NCBI GenBank assembly: GCA_963575745.1
Contig: CAUYUJ010009813.1
Location: 234,725 to 294,724, forward strand
Length of the DNA: 60,000 bases
Direction: 5' to 3'
From: Prorocentrum cordatum
Lineage: Eukaryota; Sar; Dinophyceae; Prorocentrales; Prorocentraceae
The first letter of the stretch is position 1; each line of letters starts with the position of its first letter. A model generated the notes under the pieces. That model was not told the origin of the DNA, searched no databases, and saw only the letters and a list, made by a program, of their open reading frames with translations. The position numbers and the translations under genes are program-made. Shown one piece after another: positions 33,780-43,983 of the stretch.

Positions 33780-35390
33780 GGTCATTCACTAAGCGCGAGT
33801 TGCTTCAGGAATGCTTACGACAATCAATGTTTATTCTGCGTCACTGACGAAAAGGCCTGCGCTACGCAACCCAAGCGAACGCCATCCTTAGCAAGGTATC
33901 GTCGATAAAGAAAACCTGACTACGGATTCATTACTGACAGACGTTTCATTTAGAGCCCCATTCTGACAAGCACCTGTATTAAAAAAACTCGTTACTACAG
34001 GCATCCTTGACGAGGATCCCGTTGTACTATTTTTGCAGACCTCACTGGAGACCCCGTAGCCGAGGGGTCCTCATTAAGGACCCCATACGAAAAAAATGGG
34101 ATCCTTAATTTAAATGCCCCACAGGTGTCCGTACCATGGATCCCGTCTCAGAGGCATCCTTGCGGAGGAATCTTGACAACCGGATCCATTATTGCGGCAT
34201 CTGCAGCGCATGAAGTCCCAATTGAGGGAACCCTTGGCGCAGGCAGTTGGATTGAGGATCCCATTGTTACGAGAGGCCCAGGCTAAGGACCCATTCTCTA
34301 TCACGGCACCTGCATTAAAGGCATCCTCAATGTGGGTCCCTTCTGGAAGGCATCATTACACAAGGAACTCGCATTGCAAAGGCTAGGAAGAAATAGCAAT
34401 TCGCCAAAGGATCCGGACAAAGGACTCTTCATTCGTAGGGATGATTTGTTCAAGGGGCCTTTGTTCGGAGTGTCGCATTATAAGGGGCACGTAGTAGAGA
34501 ATGCTGATTAGAGGAACCCGATTTCAGGATCCCATATTTCATGGGCCCGTGCTGAGGATCCTTTATCCCGCAACACCTTTTGCTGCGGATTCCGGACGCC
34601 AGGATCCATATTGCAGAATCAGTATTACAGGGGGCCAAATTGAGGGAACCCTTTTGTGCAGGCATCTGAATGGAAGAATGTGCATTAAAAGGGGCCGGAC
34701 CGATGGATCCATTCTCACTTAGGAGCATTAACGCAAGTCATTTGCTTCTTATCCGGCCAACGCGCCAAACGCATCCTTACGAAAAGATTATTTCTGAACA
34801 GATTCTGCATAAACGGCTCTTTCGTCGAGGGGCGTGCTTTTTCAACTCCCCGCTTTAAAGAGCATGCTTCACCCTCGGGGTCCGTATTCGGAACGCAGAA
34901 TCTAAGGGACTCTTTTCTGTTCAAATAGTGCGTAAGAAAGGTACCTTCCATCAGGAGCGTGAGTCCCCGTGAGCAGCGCCTTTTTTACTCGGGGGTCTTG
35001 ACGAAAGGGACCATCATTGCGGAAGCTTTATCACAGTGGCCCTTTTGTTGAGGGAGTCCTGACTGCAGGCATCTGTGGTAAGGGCTCCCCGTGACGGGGG
35101 GCCCGCACTGCAGATTCTGATTATCGAATACGTAGTGCCGGAACCTTGCCTCAGGATCCCTTACTGAAGGAATCCGCGTTACTGGTCCCATAGCGACAGG
35201 TCCTTACCAAGGAACCTGATTAAGTCCGCCTGAAGAGTCTTCACTACGGAATCCAGATTGGACAAGGCATTACTACGGACCCCTTTTTACCAAGGACTCC
35301 TTACCACGCACCCCTTACTGAGCATGAACAAGCAACCCTCATTGCGGATCCCTTACAAAAGGAGCCACGACCAGACGCGTAATCATGACG
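33780..35390. repeat. Degenerate GGATCC-rich repeat field
   Basis: About 1.6 kb of loosely repeated 24- to 35-bp phrases such as GGATCCCATTG, GAGGCATCCTT and AAGGACCC joined by TTAC/ATTG. GC content is lower than in the surroundings. No open frame above about 90 codons and no recognisable gene. Confidence 0.6.
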
Positions 35391-35394
35391 GCAG

Positions 35395-35580
35395 CGAGTC
35401 TGCGGGCTTGGCGGCGCTCTCTTTCGATCCCAGATGTTCCGAAGATCCGATGCGGCCCGTGGCTCGCATACGGTGCTATTTTGCATCCTGGCGTGGCCCA
35501 TCCGATTTGGTTCCGTGACGATGCGGCCCGATCCGACGCACGTTCCGATTCGATCGCGGGTGGACAAGAACCCCGTGTAG
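35395..35580. repeat. GATCCGAT dispersed repeat, copy 3
   Basis: Contains GATCCGATGCGGCCCG, TTGCATCCTGGCGTGGCCCA and TTCCGATTCGATCG, matching the copies at 17.0, 28.3 and 40.1 kb. Confidence 0.78.
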
Positions 35581-36529
35581 CGAAACACCCTCAGGTGAAA
35601 ACGGCCTGTGACCAGACCTGGCCGGCGCAGGCCGGCTGAAACTGCGGCCGCGACACCCTTTCGAGAGTCGAAGAAAAATTGGATCGCCCATCCACTTGGC
35701 AGGGTGGGGGCTCCTTCGGCCTTCGATCCGATTCGGCTTCCCGCCCGGTGCTGGCTGGGCTCGATTGGACAGGACACGCGAGAGGGCACAAGGCCCTTCC
35801 GAGGGCCACGTCGCCACAGGAACGCAGGAGGCATGGGCCGCGAGACGCAGGACACGAGGGCACCCTTGCTTTGGCGGGGTCGACCTGCGAACCTGGGCCG
35901 ACTGTAGGACGGCAAGGGGTCAGCAAGCCAAGGGCGAGGGGGCCAAGCAGAGCGGAGAGAGAAGCGAGGAGCGAGGCTCGAGGCGGCCGCGCCGGGACGG
36001 CGTCGGCCCGGCCGGTCCGCGGCCCGCGAGAGGGCGGCAGCGCACAGCCCGCCAATGGGGGCGGCCGTGGGCGGCTGTTGCACGCAGCGGGAGGACGAGG
36101 ACGGCGACAGGAGGCTGCCGGCTCCCCCTCCTGCCAGGCCAGGCCTGCGGGGGCGGCGCCGAGGAGGGAGGAGCAGAAGGGAAAGGTGGGGGGGAGGGGG
36201 GAAGGGGGAGGGGGAGGGGGAGGGGAGAAGGGGGGGGAGGGGGGAAGCGGAGGAGGAGGAGGAGAGAGAAGGAGGAGGAGGAGGAGGATGTCGTGATCCG
36301 ATCCTTACCGCGAGGAGGCCTCGGACTAGGCAAGGTTCCTCCTCCTCCTCCTCCTCCTCCTCCTCCTCCTCCTCCTCTGTGCACGCGAATCCATGTGCAT
36401 GTGTTGAGACCTCGGCTTCATGCCTTGCGGGCTGAGCGCAGCAGGAGGACGAAGAGGTTGATAAAACAATTAGCCTGGCGAAAGATCGAAAGATATGCAG
36501 TTGTGAGTAACCCACTTGTGAGTATCGTC
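35581..36529. other. GC-rich unassigned stretch with G-runs and GAG/CCT arrays
   Basis: Open on both strands with Arg/Gly/Pro-rich translations. GGGGAGGGGG runs lie at about 36185-36245, a GAG array at 36250-36290 and a CCT array at 36338-36376. No gene is recognised. Confidence 0.45.
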
Positions 36530-37445
36530 GTCGGTGGAGCTCCCTTTGGGGCCACGCAACGTGTAACGTGTGAGGGACGTACCGAAGCTTGCGCGGTGGG
36601 CGCATGCGAACGCGTGTGAGGGGTGTGCCGAAATTTGTGCGGCAGTGCAATGCGAGCGCAGCCTCTGGGACCCTCGATGCAGCTCCCTATGGGGCCACGA
36701 AGTTTGTGAGGGGTGTGCCGATATGCACGCGGTAGCGCCATGCGAGCGCAGCGACTGGGGCCCTCGGTGCAGCTTAGAGCCCTATGGGGCCACGAAACGT
36801 GTGAGGGGTGTGCCGAAATGGGCGCGGTGGTGCCATGTGAGCGCAGCCACTGGGGCAGTCGGGGGAACTCCCGACGGTGCCACGCAACGTGTGAGGGGTG
36901 TGCCGAAATGGGCGCGGCGGCGCCATGCGAGCGCGGCCATTCGGGCCCTCGGGGGAACTCCATATGGTGCCACGCAAACTGTGAGGGGTTTGCCGACATG
37001 GGCGCGGCGGTGCCAGGCGAGCGCAGCCAATGGGGCCCTCGGTGGAGCCCCATTTGGGGGCCACGAAACGTGTGAGGGTGTGCCGAAATGGGCGCGGCGG
37101 TGCCATGTGAGCGCAGCCACTGGGGCCCTCGGTGGAGCTCCCTATGGGGCCACGAAACTTGTGAGGGGTGAGGGGTATGCCGAATTGGGCGCGGTGGTGC
37201 CATGCGAGCGCGGCCACTCGGGCCCTCGGGGGAACTCCATATGGTGCCACGCAACGTGCGAGAGGTTTGCCGAAATGGGCGCGGCGGTGCCATGCGAGCG
37301 CAGCCACTGGGGCCCTCGGTGGAGCTCCATGTGGGGGCCACGAAACGTGTGAGGGGGGTGCTGAAATGGGCGCGGCGGTGCCATGCGAGCGCAGCCACTG
37401 GGGCCCTCGTGGAGCATCATGTGGGGGCCACGAGACGTGTGAGGG
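36530..37445 (+). repeat. 90-bp satellite, forward block
   Basis: Repeats of GGGGCCACGAAACGTGTGAG, then GTGCCGAAATGGGCGCGG and GCGCAGCCACTGGGGCC. Copies at 36799 and 36889 fix the 90-bp period. The reverse complement of the 26.48-26.99 kb block is the same family. Open frames follow the 30-codon unit. Confidence 0.93.
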
Positions 37446-37905
37446 GTGTGTACTTGTGTTCTTGTTCGTGTTTGTGTTTGTGCTCGTGGTTGTGGTTGTG
37501 GTTGTGGTTATTGCTATGTTTGTGTTTGTCAATGTGTCTGTGCTTATATGTATGGTTGTGTTTGTCTTTGTGTTTGTGCTTGTGTTTGTGTGTGGCTATG
37601 GTTGTGCCTGTGTTCGTGATGGTGATGCTTGTGCCTGCGCTTGGTGATGCTATGGCTGTGTCTGTGCTTGTGCTTGGTTGTCTGATCGTGTTTGTGCTTG
37701 TGTTTGTGCTCGTGTCTGTGATCTGTCCGTGTCCGTGTCTGTGTGTTGTGATTGTCGTTGTTATGTTTGTGTCCGTACCTGTCTGTGTGCTTGTGTTTCA
37801 GTTAATGTGTGTTTGTATGCGTGCTTGTGGTTGCGGTGTTGTCTGTGTGGTGTGCTTGTGCTTGCGCTTGTGCTTGTGCTTGTGCTTGTGCTTGTGTGCC
37901 GAAAT
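37446..37905. repeat. TGTGTTTGTGCTTG microsatellite
   Basis: A G/T-rich run of GTTTGTGCTTGTG-type hexamers inserted within the 90-bp satellite. Confidence 0.92.
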
Positions 37906-38220
37906 GTGGCGTGTCACCACGCGGACGCAGCCACCGGGGCCTTCTGTGGAGCTGCCTATGGGGCCACAAAGCGTGTGAGGGATGTGCCGAAATCAGGCGG
38001 GGCACCATGCGGACGCAGCCACTGGGGCTTTCGGTGGAGCACGCGTGAGGGCTGTGCCGAAATGTGACGGAGCCCCATGCGGACGCTGCCACTGGGGCCG
38101 TCGGTGGAGCTCCAGATGGGGTCGCGAGGCGTGTGAGGGGTGTACCAACATGGGTCGGGTCACCATGCGGACGCAGCCATCGGGGCTTTCGGTGGAGCTC
38201 CCGGTGGGGTCACGAAGCGA
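37906..38220 (+). repeat. 90-bp satellite, diverged continuation
   Basis: Units of GTGCCGAAAT, GCGGACGCAGCCAC and GGTGGAGCTCC continue the forward block after the microsatellite. Confidence 0.85.
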
Positions 38221-38518
38221 AGCAGGAGGAGGATCAGGAAGAGGAGGAAGAGGAGGAATTGCGCGGCGCTGCGGATTCAAAACGAGGACCCACCTCACAG
38301 GAGGGTTGAGAGAAAAACGCCAAAAAGGTGAGGAGAAGCAGCAGCAGAGGATGTAAAGGAGGACCAGAATCCTCTCACACTCGGTCCCAGACCCTTTCCT
38401 GGGGTCCATCATGGCAAGAGTTGGTCCAACCTTGGCGGCGAGGAGCGCCAGAAGCGCCCAACCACTATCGAAGCGAGGACGTCGACGTCAAGGAGGCGGA
38501 GGAAGAGGAGGAGGAGGA

Positions 38519-38560
<42 letters not shown>

Positions 38561-38727
38561 AGCGTCGGCAGCGACAGCGTCGCCAGCGACAGCGTCGTGG
38601 CAAGTTTTGCCTGCGCTCTGGATCCTGACCCTTGGAGGTCCCCAGAGGCCTCCAGGAGCCCCGACCAGGGCCAAACACGTCCAGATGCCTCTCGAATCGA
38701 GTAAGAAATACATGCAGAATGTCATCC
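38221..38727. repeat. GAG and GAC arrays with unassigned flanks
   Basis: GAG triplets near 38222-38258 and a GAC array at 38516-38562, followed by AGCGACAGCGTCG repeats. The remainder is unassigned. Confidence 0.8.
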
Positions 38728-38890
38728 TGCATAAGCATGAAGGCTCCGAGCTCCGCGCGGATCTCCCAGATCGGCGCTGGGCCCCCCCTCTGGCGGCGCC
38801 TCTGGCGCCGCGCCCGTCGCGCTCCGCGCCCCAGACGGGGAGGGTCCAGCGCAGATCCAAGAAATCCACGCGGAGCTCCGAACGTCTCTA
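38728..38890. mobile_element. Foldback element related to CDPK intron 3
   Basis: Left arm starts GCATAAGCATGAAGGCTCCG and carries GAGCTCCGCGCGGAT, then GATCGGCGCTGGGCCCCCC. The right arm carries the inverse, ending AAATCCACGCGGAGCTCCG (to about 38886). The core is the one that forms intron 3 of the kinase at 55202-55360. The centre is longer and more GC-rich here, and no clean target duplication is visible, so this copy is older or rearranged. It encodes nothing and would be a non-autonomous element. Confidence 0.7.
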
Positions 38891-39259
38891 CTTCGGCAGT
38901 GTTTTCCTTCTCCTGGAGGTCGGCGACGAGCCCGGGGGGCAAGCGAGCAGGGGCGGGCGTCCTCAGAAGGCCCGGAAGTCCCCCGGCTTTCTGAGAAATT
39001 TTCGAAGCCTTCCCCTGAAGACACAGCACTTCTCAGAAAGCGCGATGGCTTCTGAGAGGTCCTTTCTGAGAACGCCTTCTCCTTCTCACTTCCCCTCCTC
39101 GCCCGTTCCCTTTCCCTACTCTTCCGAAGAGACAGTCACCCCCCTCTCTCCTCGACCCCGAGGGCCAGGGGCGCAGCTCAGCGGGACGGCGTCGACGGCG
39201 ACAGCCACGCCGGCGACGACGGCGACGGCGGCGCGACGCTGACGCCGCCGCGACGACGG
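38891..39259. other. Unassigned stretch
   Basis: 39000-39080 repeats CTTCTCAGAAAG/TTCTGAGAACG phrases. 39185-39240 is GACGGCGACGG-rich. No gene is recognised. Confidence 0.35.
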
Positions 39260-39475
39260 CAGGTGGCAGGAGGAGAAGGAGGAGGAGGAGGAGGAGGAAG
39301 AAGAAAAGAGGAGGGAGGAGGGAGGAGGGAGAAGGAGGAGGAGGCGGAGGAGGTGGATGTGGAGGAGGGGGAGGAGGAGGAGTCGGAGGAGGAGGTTGGG
39401 GGAGGGAAAGGGAGGGAGGAGGGAGGGAGGAGGGAGGAGGACGAGCAGCGGCCGAAGATGAGGAGGAGGAGAGGA
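39260..39475. repeat. GGA/GAG array
   Basis: Purine-rich GGAGGAGGAGG with GGGAGGA variants; strand-complementary translations are poly-Pro/Ser. Confidence 0.92.
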
Positions 39476-40074
39476 GGCAGGAGGGAGCAGGAAACGACAG
39501 CGGCGACGACGAGCGGCGACCAGCGGCGAGGCCTGCGAGCTCCACGTGCGGCGTGGCGTCCGCGAGCTCTGCGCGCAGACCGTCGCCGAGCCCGCTCGGG
39601 CCAGAGAGCCTCGGGTCGGACTGCGGCCTCGTGCTGTCTGGGTTCGCCACGGCGAACACGAGCAGGCCAGGGAAGAAGGGGGGGGGGAGGGGCGGGGGGA
39701 GAACTCGGTACTCCGAGGTGATCCGTGCAGTGGAAGCCCATGCCGAGAAACACCCTGCTTGCCTCCAGGATGCCCCGGGTTTCTTGGGGTTCGATGGTTC
39801 TGCTATGCAAGGCGTGACGCTCCCACAGTAAAGAAATCAATGGGCGCCCTGTGGTCTCAGGGTAGGGTTTCTTGTGGCAGGTTTCTTGTGGTCGAGCTCC
39901 TGCTGTAATCGGTGGGAGAACTCGGCAGAGCTGATCCAGAAGCGTCGGGGGTGGATCGCGCGGGTGCGCAGAGTGAGCCTCTCCAGCGCTGGGCGTGGGA
40001 GGGCTGGGTCGCGTTAGGAGGTGGGTCCGGTGCGCGTGGGGGGGCTGCAACGGGCCGCCGGGCGGAGCAGGGTC
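39476..40074. other. Unassigned stretch
   Basis: 39500-39665 is open on both strands and could be an exon, but neither strand gives a recognisable family. 39720-39910 is unassigned. Confidence 0.3.
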
Positions 40075-40285
40075 CGTCCCGATCCGATCGGTCCGATTCG
40101 ATATCGATTCCGGCTGGCTAGAAACGAATCGATTCCGATGGTCAGACGATCCGATGCGGCCTGATGTTTGCGTGGCGCTGGTGTGCACCCTGGCGCAGCC
40201 GATCCGATTCGATTTCGACTCCGTGCCGATGCGGCCATATCCGACGCAGATTTCATTTCGACCCGATTTCCCGATTCGATGCCGA
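40075..40285. repeat. GATCCGAT dispersed repeat, copy 4
   Basis: Contains ACGATCCGATGCGGCCTGAT, ACCCTGGCGCAGCCGATCCG and GATTTCGACTCC. It is the longest and clearest copy, ending in the GAG array that holds the copia insertion. Confidence 0.8.
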
Positions 40286-40326
40286 CGGATTCTGGGGGAG
40301 GAGGAGGCGGAGGAGGAGGAGGAGGA

Positions 40327-40529
40327 AGTCGAGAAGCTGGGGTGGGACGTGGGGAACGAGAGCTTGGGCAGCGACGGTGTGCAGGTCACCGACGACGACC
40401 TGCTGCTGCCTTGGCTCAAGGCCCAACGCAGGAGGCTGCGCGTGACGGTGTGGCCTGCGCCCGAGGGCGCGGAAGATGATCTGACGTTGGCGGCGTGCCG
40501 GCGTAGAGAGGACATGGTTCTTCTCGACT
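40327..40529 (+). repeat. 5' LTR of the copia element
   Basis: 203 bp, aligned without gaps to 50669-50871. It begins AGTCGAGAAG and ends CTTCTCGACT, exact inverted repeats of each other, which fixes both edges. The ends are not the usual TG...CA. Confidence 0.9.
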
Positions 40530-40541
40530 TGGTAGCGGAGC
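40530..40541 (+). promoter_or_regulatory. Primer-binding site, initiator-tRNA type
   Basis: TGGTAGCGGAGC starts at the first base after the LTR. It is close to the complement of a eukaryotic initiator-Met tRNA 3' end (TGGTAGCAGAG-type), the usual primer of copia elements. Confidence 0.75.
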
Positions 40542-40738
40542 CTCGGTCCACGCGGGACTGGGGCTCACGCGCCACCACTGCGCATCGACGGGATCATCGG
40601 GGTGATCCACAGGACGGAGTCGGTCACCGCCGAGGCGGAGCAGGACAACTCCGAGTTCACGAACACCCGCTTCAGCTCTCACGAGCACGACTACACCAGG
40701 AGCGTCGCGAGACGCAGACGGAGATCTCCATCGACGCG

Positions 40739-42350
40739 ATGGGGTACCTGCAGTTCGAAGTGCTGGGCTCGCTGAAGGTGCCGCCAGCCTGGAGCCTGGA
40801 GCAGGACGACGCCTACCCGTTCAGGTTCTGGCTCACGGATGTGACGATGTGGGCGGCGGCGGCAGCTCGGGAGGTCATACCAGAGCAACAGGGCCTGGCA
40901 TTCGCACTACGCCTGGGCGGAGCGGCCCGCAGCTTAGCGCGAGAGACTCCACAGGACCAGCTGCGTGACGGCGCCTTCGTGGACCCAGGCGACGCGAACG
41001 GCAACATGCAGCTTTCGGGGCTCCAGATGCTGCTGCTGGTGCTCTCGAGGTCCTGCGCGCCGCTGGGCGAGGAGTCCGAGCTGCGTGCGACGCAGGACTT
41101 GCTGGGCTTCACCAGGCGCGGTCATGAGAACATCGATCAGACGCTGAGCAGGTTCGAGGTTGTGCGACGCCGCGCGGCCACCCTCGGCAACTTCGCCATG
41201 GGCCCGCAAGGGCTGGCTTGGACGCTGATGAACTCCTTGAACTGCAGCCCGCAGGAGCGGAACGAGCTGCTCATCCACTTCAGAGGCCGCCTGCCGCGCA
41301 CGGAGCAGCAGTTCTCGGAGTTCGGGGAGTGCATCAGGAGGTACGGACACGTGCTGGAGAAGGGCCGGATGTCCATCAACCGCGTGAGCGGCAAGGGCAA
41401 GGGCGGCCACTTCAACTACCCGACCTTCGACTTCGGTTGCGGCGGACAGCTACATCACGATGGTCACGATCGCCAGGCAGGCTTCGGGACTGGCATGATG
41501 ACGGGAGGTGCCTACCAAGCGTCGGCTGCGTCATCGTCCGGCTGGGCTCCCACGACAGGATGTCAGGCCCCCAGAGACCAGGACACAGATAAACCAGGAC
41601 ACGGAAAACCAAAGAAACGACATCCTTTCCTGCAAAGTCACGTTTTTCAGCACCCGTGCATGTTTTGTTTGTTGCACTGCAGGATTCGGGTTTGTGTCCG
41701 GGTTTAGGGAGATATTGCAGGCTTTTGGGGCCTGTGTCCGGGTTTATTTTGGAAATGTTGCAGTGCAGTATTTTGTTCGTGCTGCCGTTTGGAAAAATTG
41801 GTTTCGAGGGATGTTGGGTGTCCGGGTCTAGCGTGTCCGGGTGTACGGGGCCCTGAGGATGGACGCCGACGCCAGCACCGACCGCAGTACCACCACAGCC
41901 TGATTCGTGGAGCACCGTCTTGAACAGTGAGGCCGACGACAAGGACACGGACACGAACGAGGACGACGGTGATGACCTGGACGGCAGCGGCTTCCCCGGT
42001 GCAGTCGGCCGCGATGACGACGTGATCCAGCAGTACTTCTACCAGAACTACGCGTTCCACAAGAAGCGCTGGATGAGGTTCACTGGGCGCCCGACGAGGT
42101 ACCAGCGCTTCGGCAGAAGCAAGTGCAAGGGCTCGCTGATCCCCTTTTCGGGGTGCGTTTGGCCAGCGCGGCGGCGAGGGCTACCACTTCAAAGGTAAGG
42201 GGCGGCGCAACCCCATCGGCCGGGGCGGCAAGGTCACGAAGTGTTTGACCAAGGGCTGCGAGAGCGAGTTCCATCTGATCAAGGACTGCCCGCACAAGCA
42301 GGACAAGGGCGGCAAGGGCTCGTTCATCACCGACGGTCCGAGGCCGCTTG
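40739..42350 (+). pseudogene. gag: gag of the copia element, interrupted
   Basis: A methionine at 40739 (MGYLQFEVLGSL) opens a frame running to 41562, with a capsid-like helical region (for example FWLTDVTMWAAAAAREV). A 294-bp inverted-repeat element then intervenes; beyond it the same protein resumes at 41863 with an Asp-rich linker (DDKDTDTNEDDGDD) and YFYQNYAFHKKRW. A one-base shift near 42145 leads to a zinc knuckle at 42242-42289, spaced C-x4-C-x4-H-x4-C, with a first gap of four residues where the usual form has two. The upstream open frame through the LTR is coincidental. The role would be particle assembly and RNA packaging. Confidence 0.75.
41563..41856. mobile_element. 294-bp inverted-repeat element inside gag, 5-bp target duplication
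   Basis: Ends are TCAGGCCCC and GGGGCCCTGA, the start of an imperfect inverted repeat of about 40 bp that contains ACCAGGACAC twice on the left and GTGTCCGGGT twice on the right. GGATG flanks both sides (41558-41562, 41857-41861). Removing the element plus one GGATG joins the upstream gag frame to the downstream one exactly. The same 299 nt can be read as an intron starting GA and ending AG before G (41559-41857), a donor type known in dinoflagellates. It is either a MITE-like insertion or an introner. Confidence 0.82.
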
Positions 42351-43360
42351 CCGGAGCAGGAGCTGGCGTACCATGGTTTGGCTTCACTGTCTCGGTACCA
42401 AGCGGGACACGTTCAGCGACGCCAGCGCACGGGGCAGGATCAGTCAGCTCCTTCGCGACGAACAACGTTGCGCCCAAGGCGCTGGAGAGCAGTGCGAGCG
42501 TGGCAGACTCGAACAGTTTCACTGGAGTCGCGATCGCACCGGCAATGCCGAGGACTGCGATTGCGATTGAAGATGCACGAGACGACGCAGTTGGACCCAA
42601 AGCAGCGACGCCACATGCTTCTCGGGAGCCTCCATCGGCACCGACAGCTTCGAGCGGTTCGGCATCTTCGGAGAGTGGGAGCCCAGCATTTCCCATGATG
42701 AACTTCCCGACGTTCGGGCTCGTTCGTGCTAGCGCGACCTACGGCCTGGGCCAGATCCTAGGTCTCTCGGCGATATCGGCGGCGCCGGAAGTCGCAAAGG
42801 CGAAGCCTCTGAGCCCGCCAGCGTCGCCGCAGGCATCAGGTCTCCAACCGGCGGCTGCTGCATCGGCGCCGACGCCTACGGCTTCCAACATTTTCGGGGC
42901 AAGGCCGAAGCATAATCCCTCCCGAATTGGCGGCCTGGTCATCGCAACGGCTCCTCCGAAGACGATTGCAGCTACGCCGCCGAGCAGTTTGACACAGGCG
43001 ACCTCCGCCAGCTGGGACACGGTGGAGAACGCGCCCGGAGACGCCGAGAACCCCGCGATCGAGGCCGAGCTAGAGATCGACTTGTCCACGTTCGACCCAG
43101 AGTGGGAGTCGTACTTCATCGGCCACGGCGATTGCGCCGGCCGCGCGAGGGTTCAGGACTGCGACGAGGGCACGGAGCACGACATGGAGGAGCTAAGGAC
43201 GAGGACACGGTCGAGCAGGATGAGATCGAACGTGAAAGTCATGACGAACAGCGCGGAGCTGATTTCACAGACAAGGATGACAGCGGAACTCATCGAGTTG
43301 TTTGGACACTGGCCACTCAGTGCAAGACGCACTACTTGGGGCACGAAAGGACTAGACTCG
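42351..43360 (+). pseudogene. gag-pol linker of the copia element
   Basis: Continues the zinc-knuckle frame to 43387 as a low-complexity Ala/Pro/Ser region with an acidic end (ELEIDLSTFDPEWESYF). No catalytic motif. A frame change near 43340 leads to the protease. Confidence 0.6.
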
Positions 43361-43983
43361 AAAATAACGAGATGGGCATCTGGATAGACCCCGGCGCACG
43401 CGGCGACCTCGTTGGAAAGAATTTGGCCAAGCAACTAGCGGACAAAGCAGCACAACACTGGCATCCCACACAAGTTGCGCCATGTCGAGAGCCTCGAAGC
43501 TAATGGAGTTGGAAAAGGTCCAGACTACAGCCATGCCAGCTGGAAGATGCCGACCGGGATGCAGGATATCGAGCGGGAGGGCGAAGGCACCGGCGCCTTG
43601 AACTCGTGCACGGCCCCGGTCATCCCGAACAGCGACGTGCTGGCCTTGCTCGGCAACAGCTCGCCGAAGGCTCTCGACGCGATCATCGAGTGCGGACCGG
43701 GCATCCTACATCTACGCGGGCCGGGGCGGTGCAAGTTGGAGCTAGCTGTTACAACCTGAAGGCGACGCGGAGTGGGCACTGGCTACGACCATGTTCGATG
43801 TTCACGGAAGTAGAGGCCTGGTCTTCCAGTGGAACGTTTTACCCGATCGATGAGCTGCAGCCTAAGCCCGAGCGCCTGGACTTCATTGCCGACGCAAAGG
43901 AGCAGCGCGAGGCGAAGGCGCCGCGCAAGAAGGTGCAGTTCGAGGAGCCGCCCGACTGGACGGCGGCCCCGGAGCTCAATTGA
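43360..43983 (+). pseudogene. Retropepsin-like protease of the copia element
   Basis: Frame 1 reads MGIWIDPGARGDLVGKNLAK with the candidate catalytic Asp at 43387-43389. The usual D-T/S-G-A motif is D-P-G-A here. The chain shifts to frame 2 near 43490 (CTAPVIPNSDVLALLG, GPGILHLRGPGRCKLEL) and back to frame 1 near 43755 (ATRSGHWLRPCSMF). These pieces follow the order of the dinoflagellate copia protease. Two frameshifts and the altered active-site triad imply loss of function. Confidence 0.6.

Noticed and set aside
40013-40738. Upstream extension of the gag frame through the LTR
   Set aside because: The frame is open by chance across the LTR and primer site; the 3' LTR copy has a stop in the same frame, and LTR edges are fixed by inverted repeats.
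41692-41712. GGGTTTAGGG resembling a plant/alga-type telomere repeat
   Set aside because: A single occurrence inside the gag insertion; it is part of the GTGTCCGGGTTTA inverted-repeat units.
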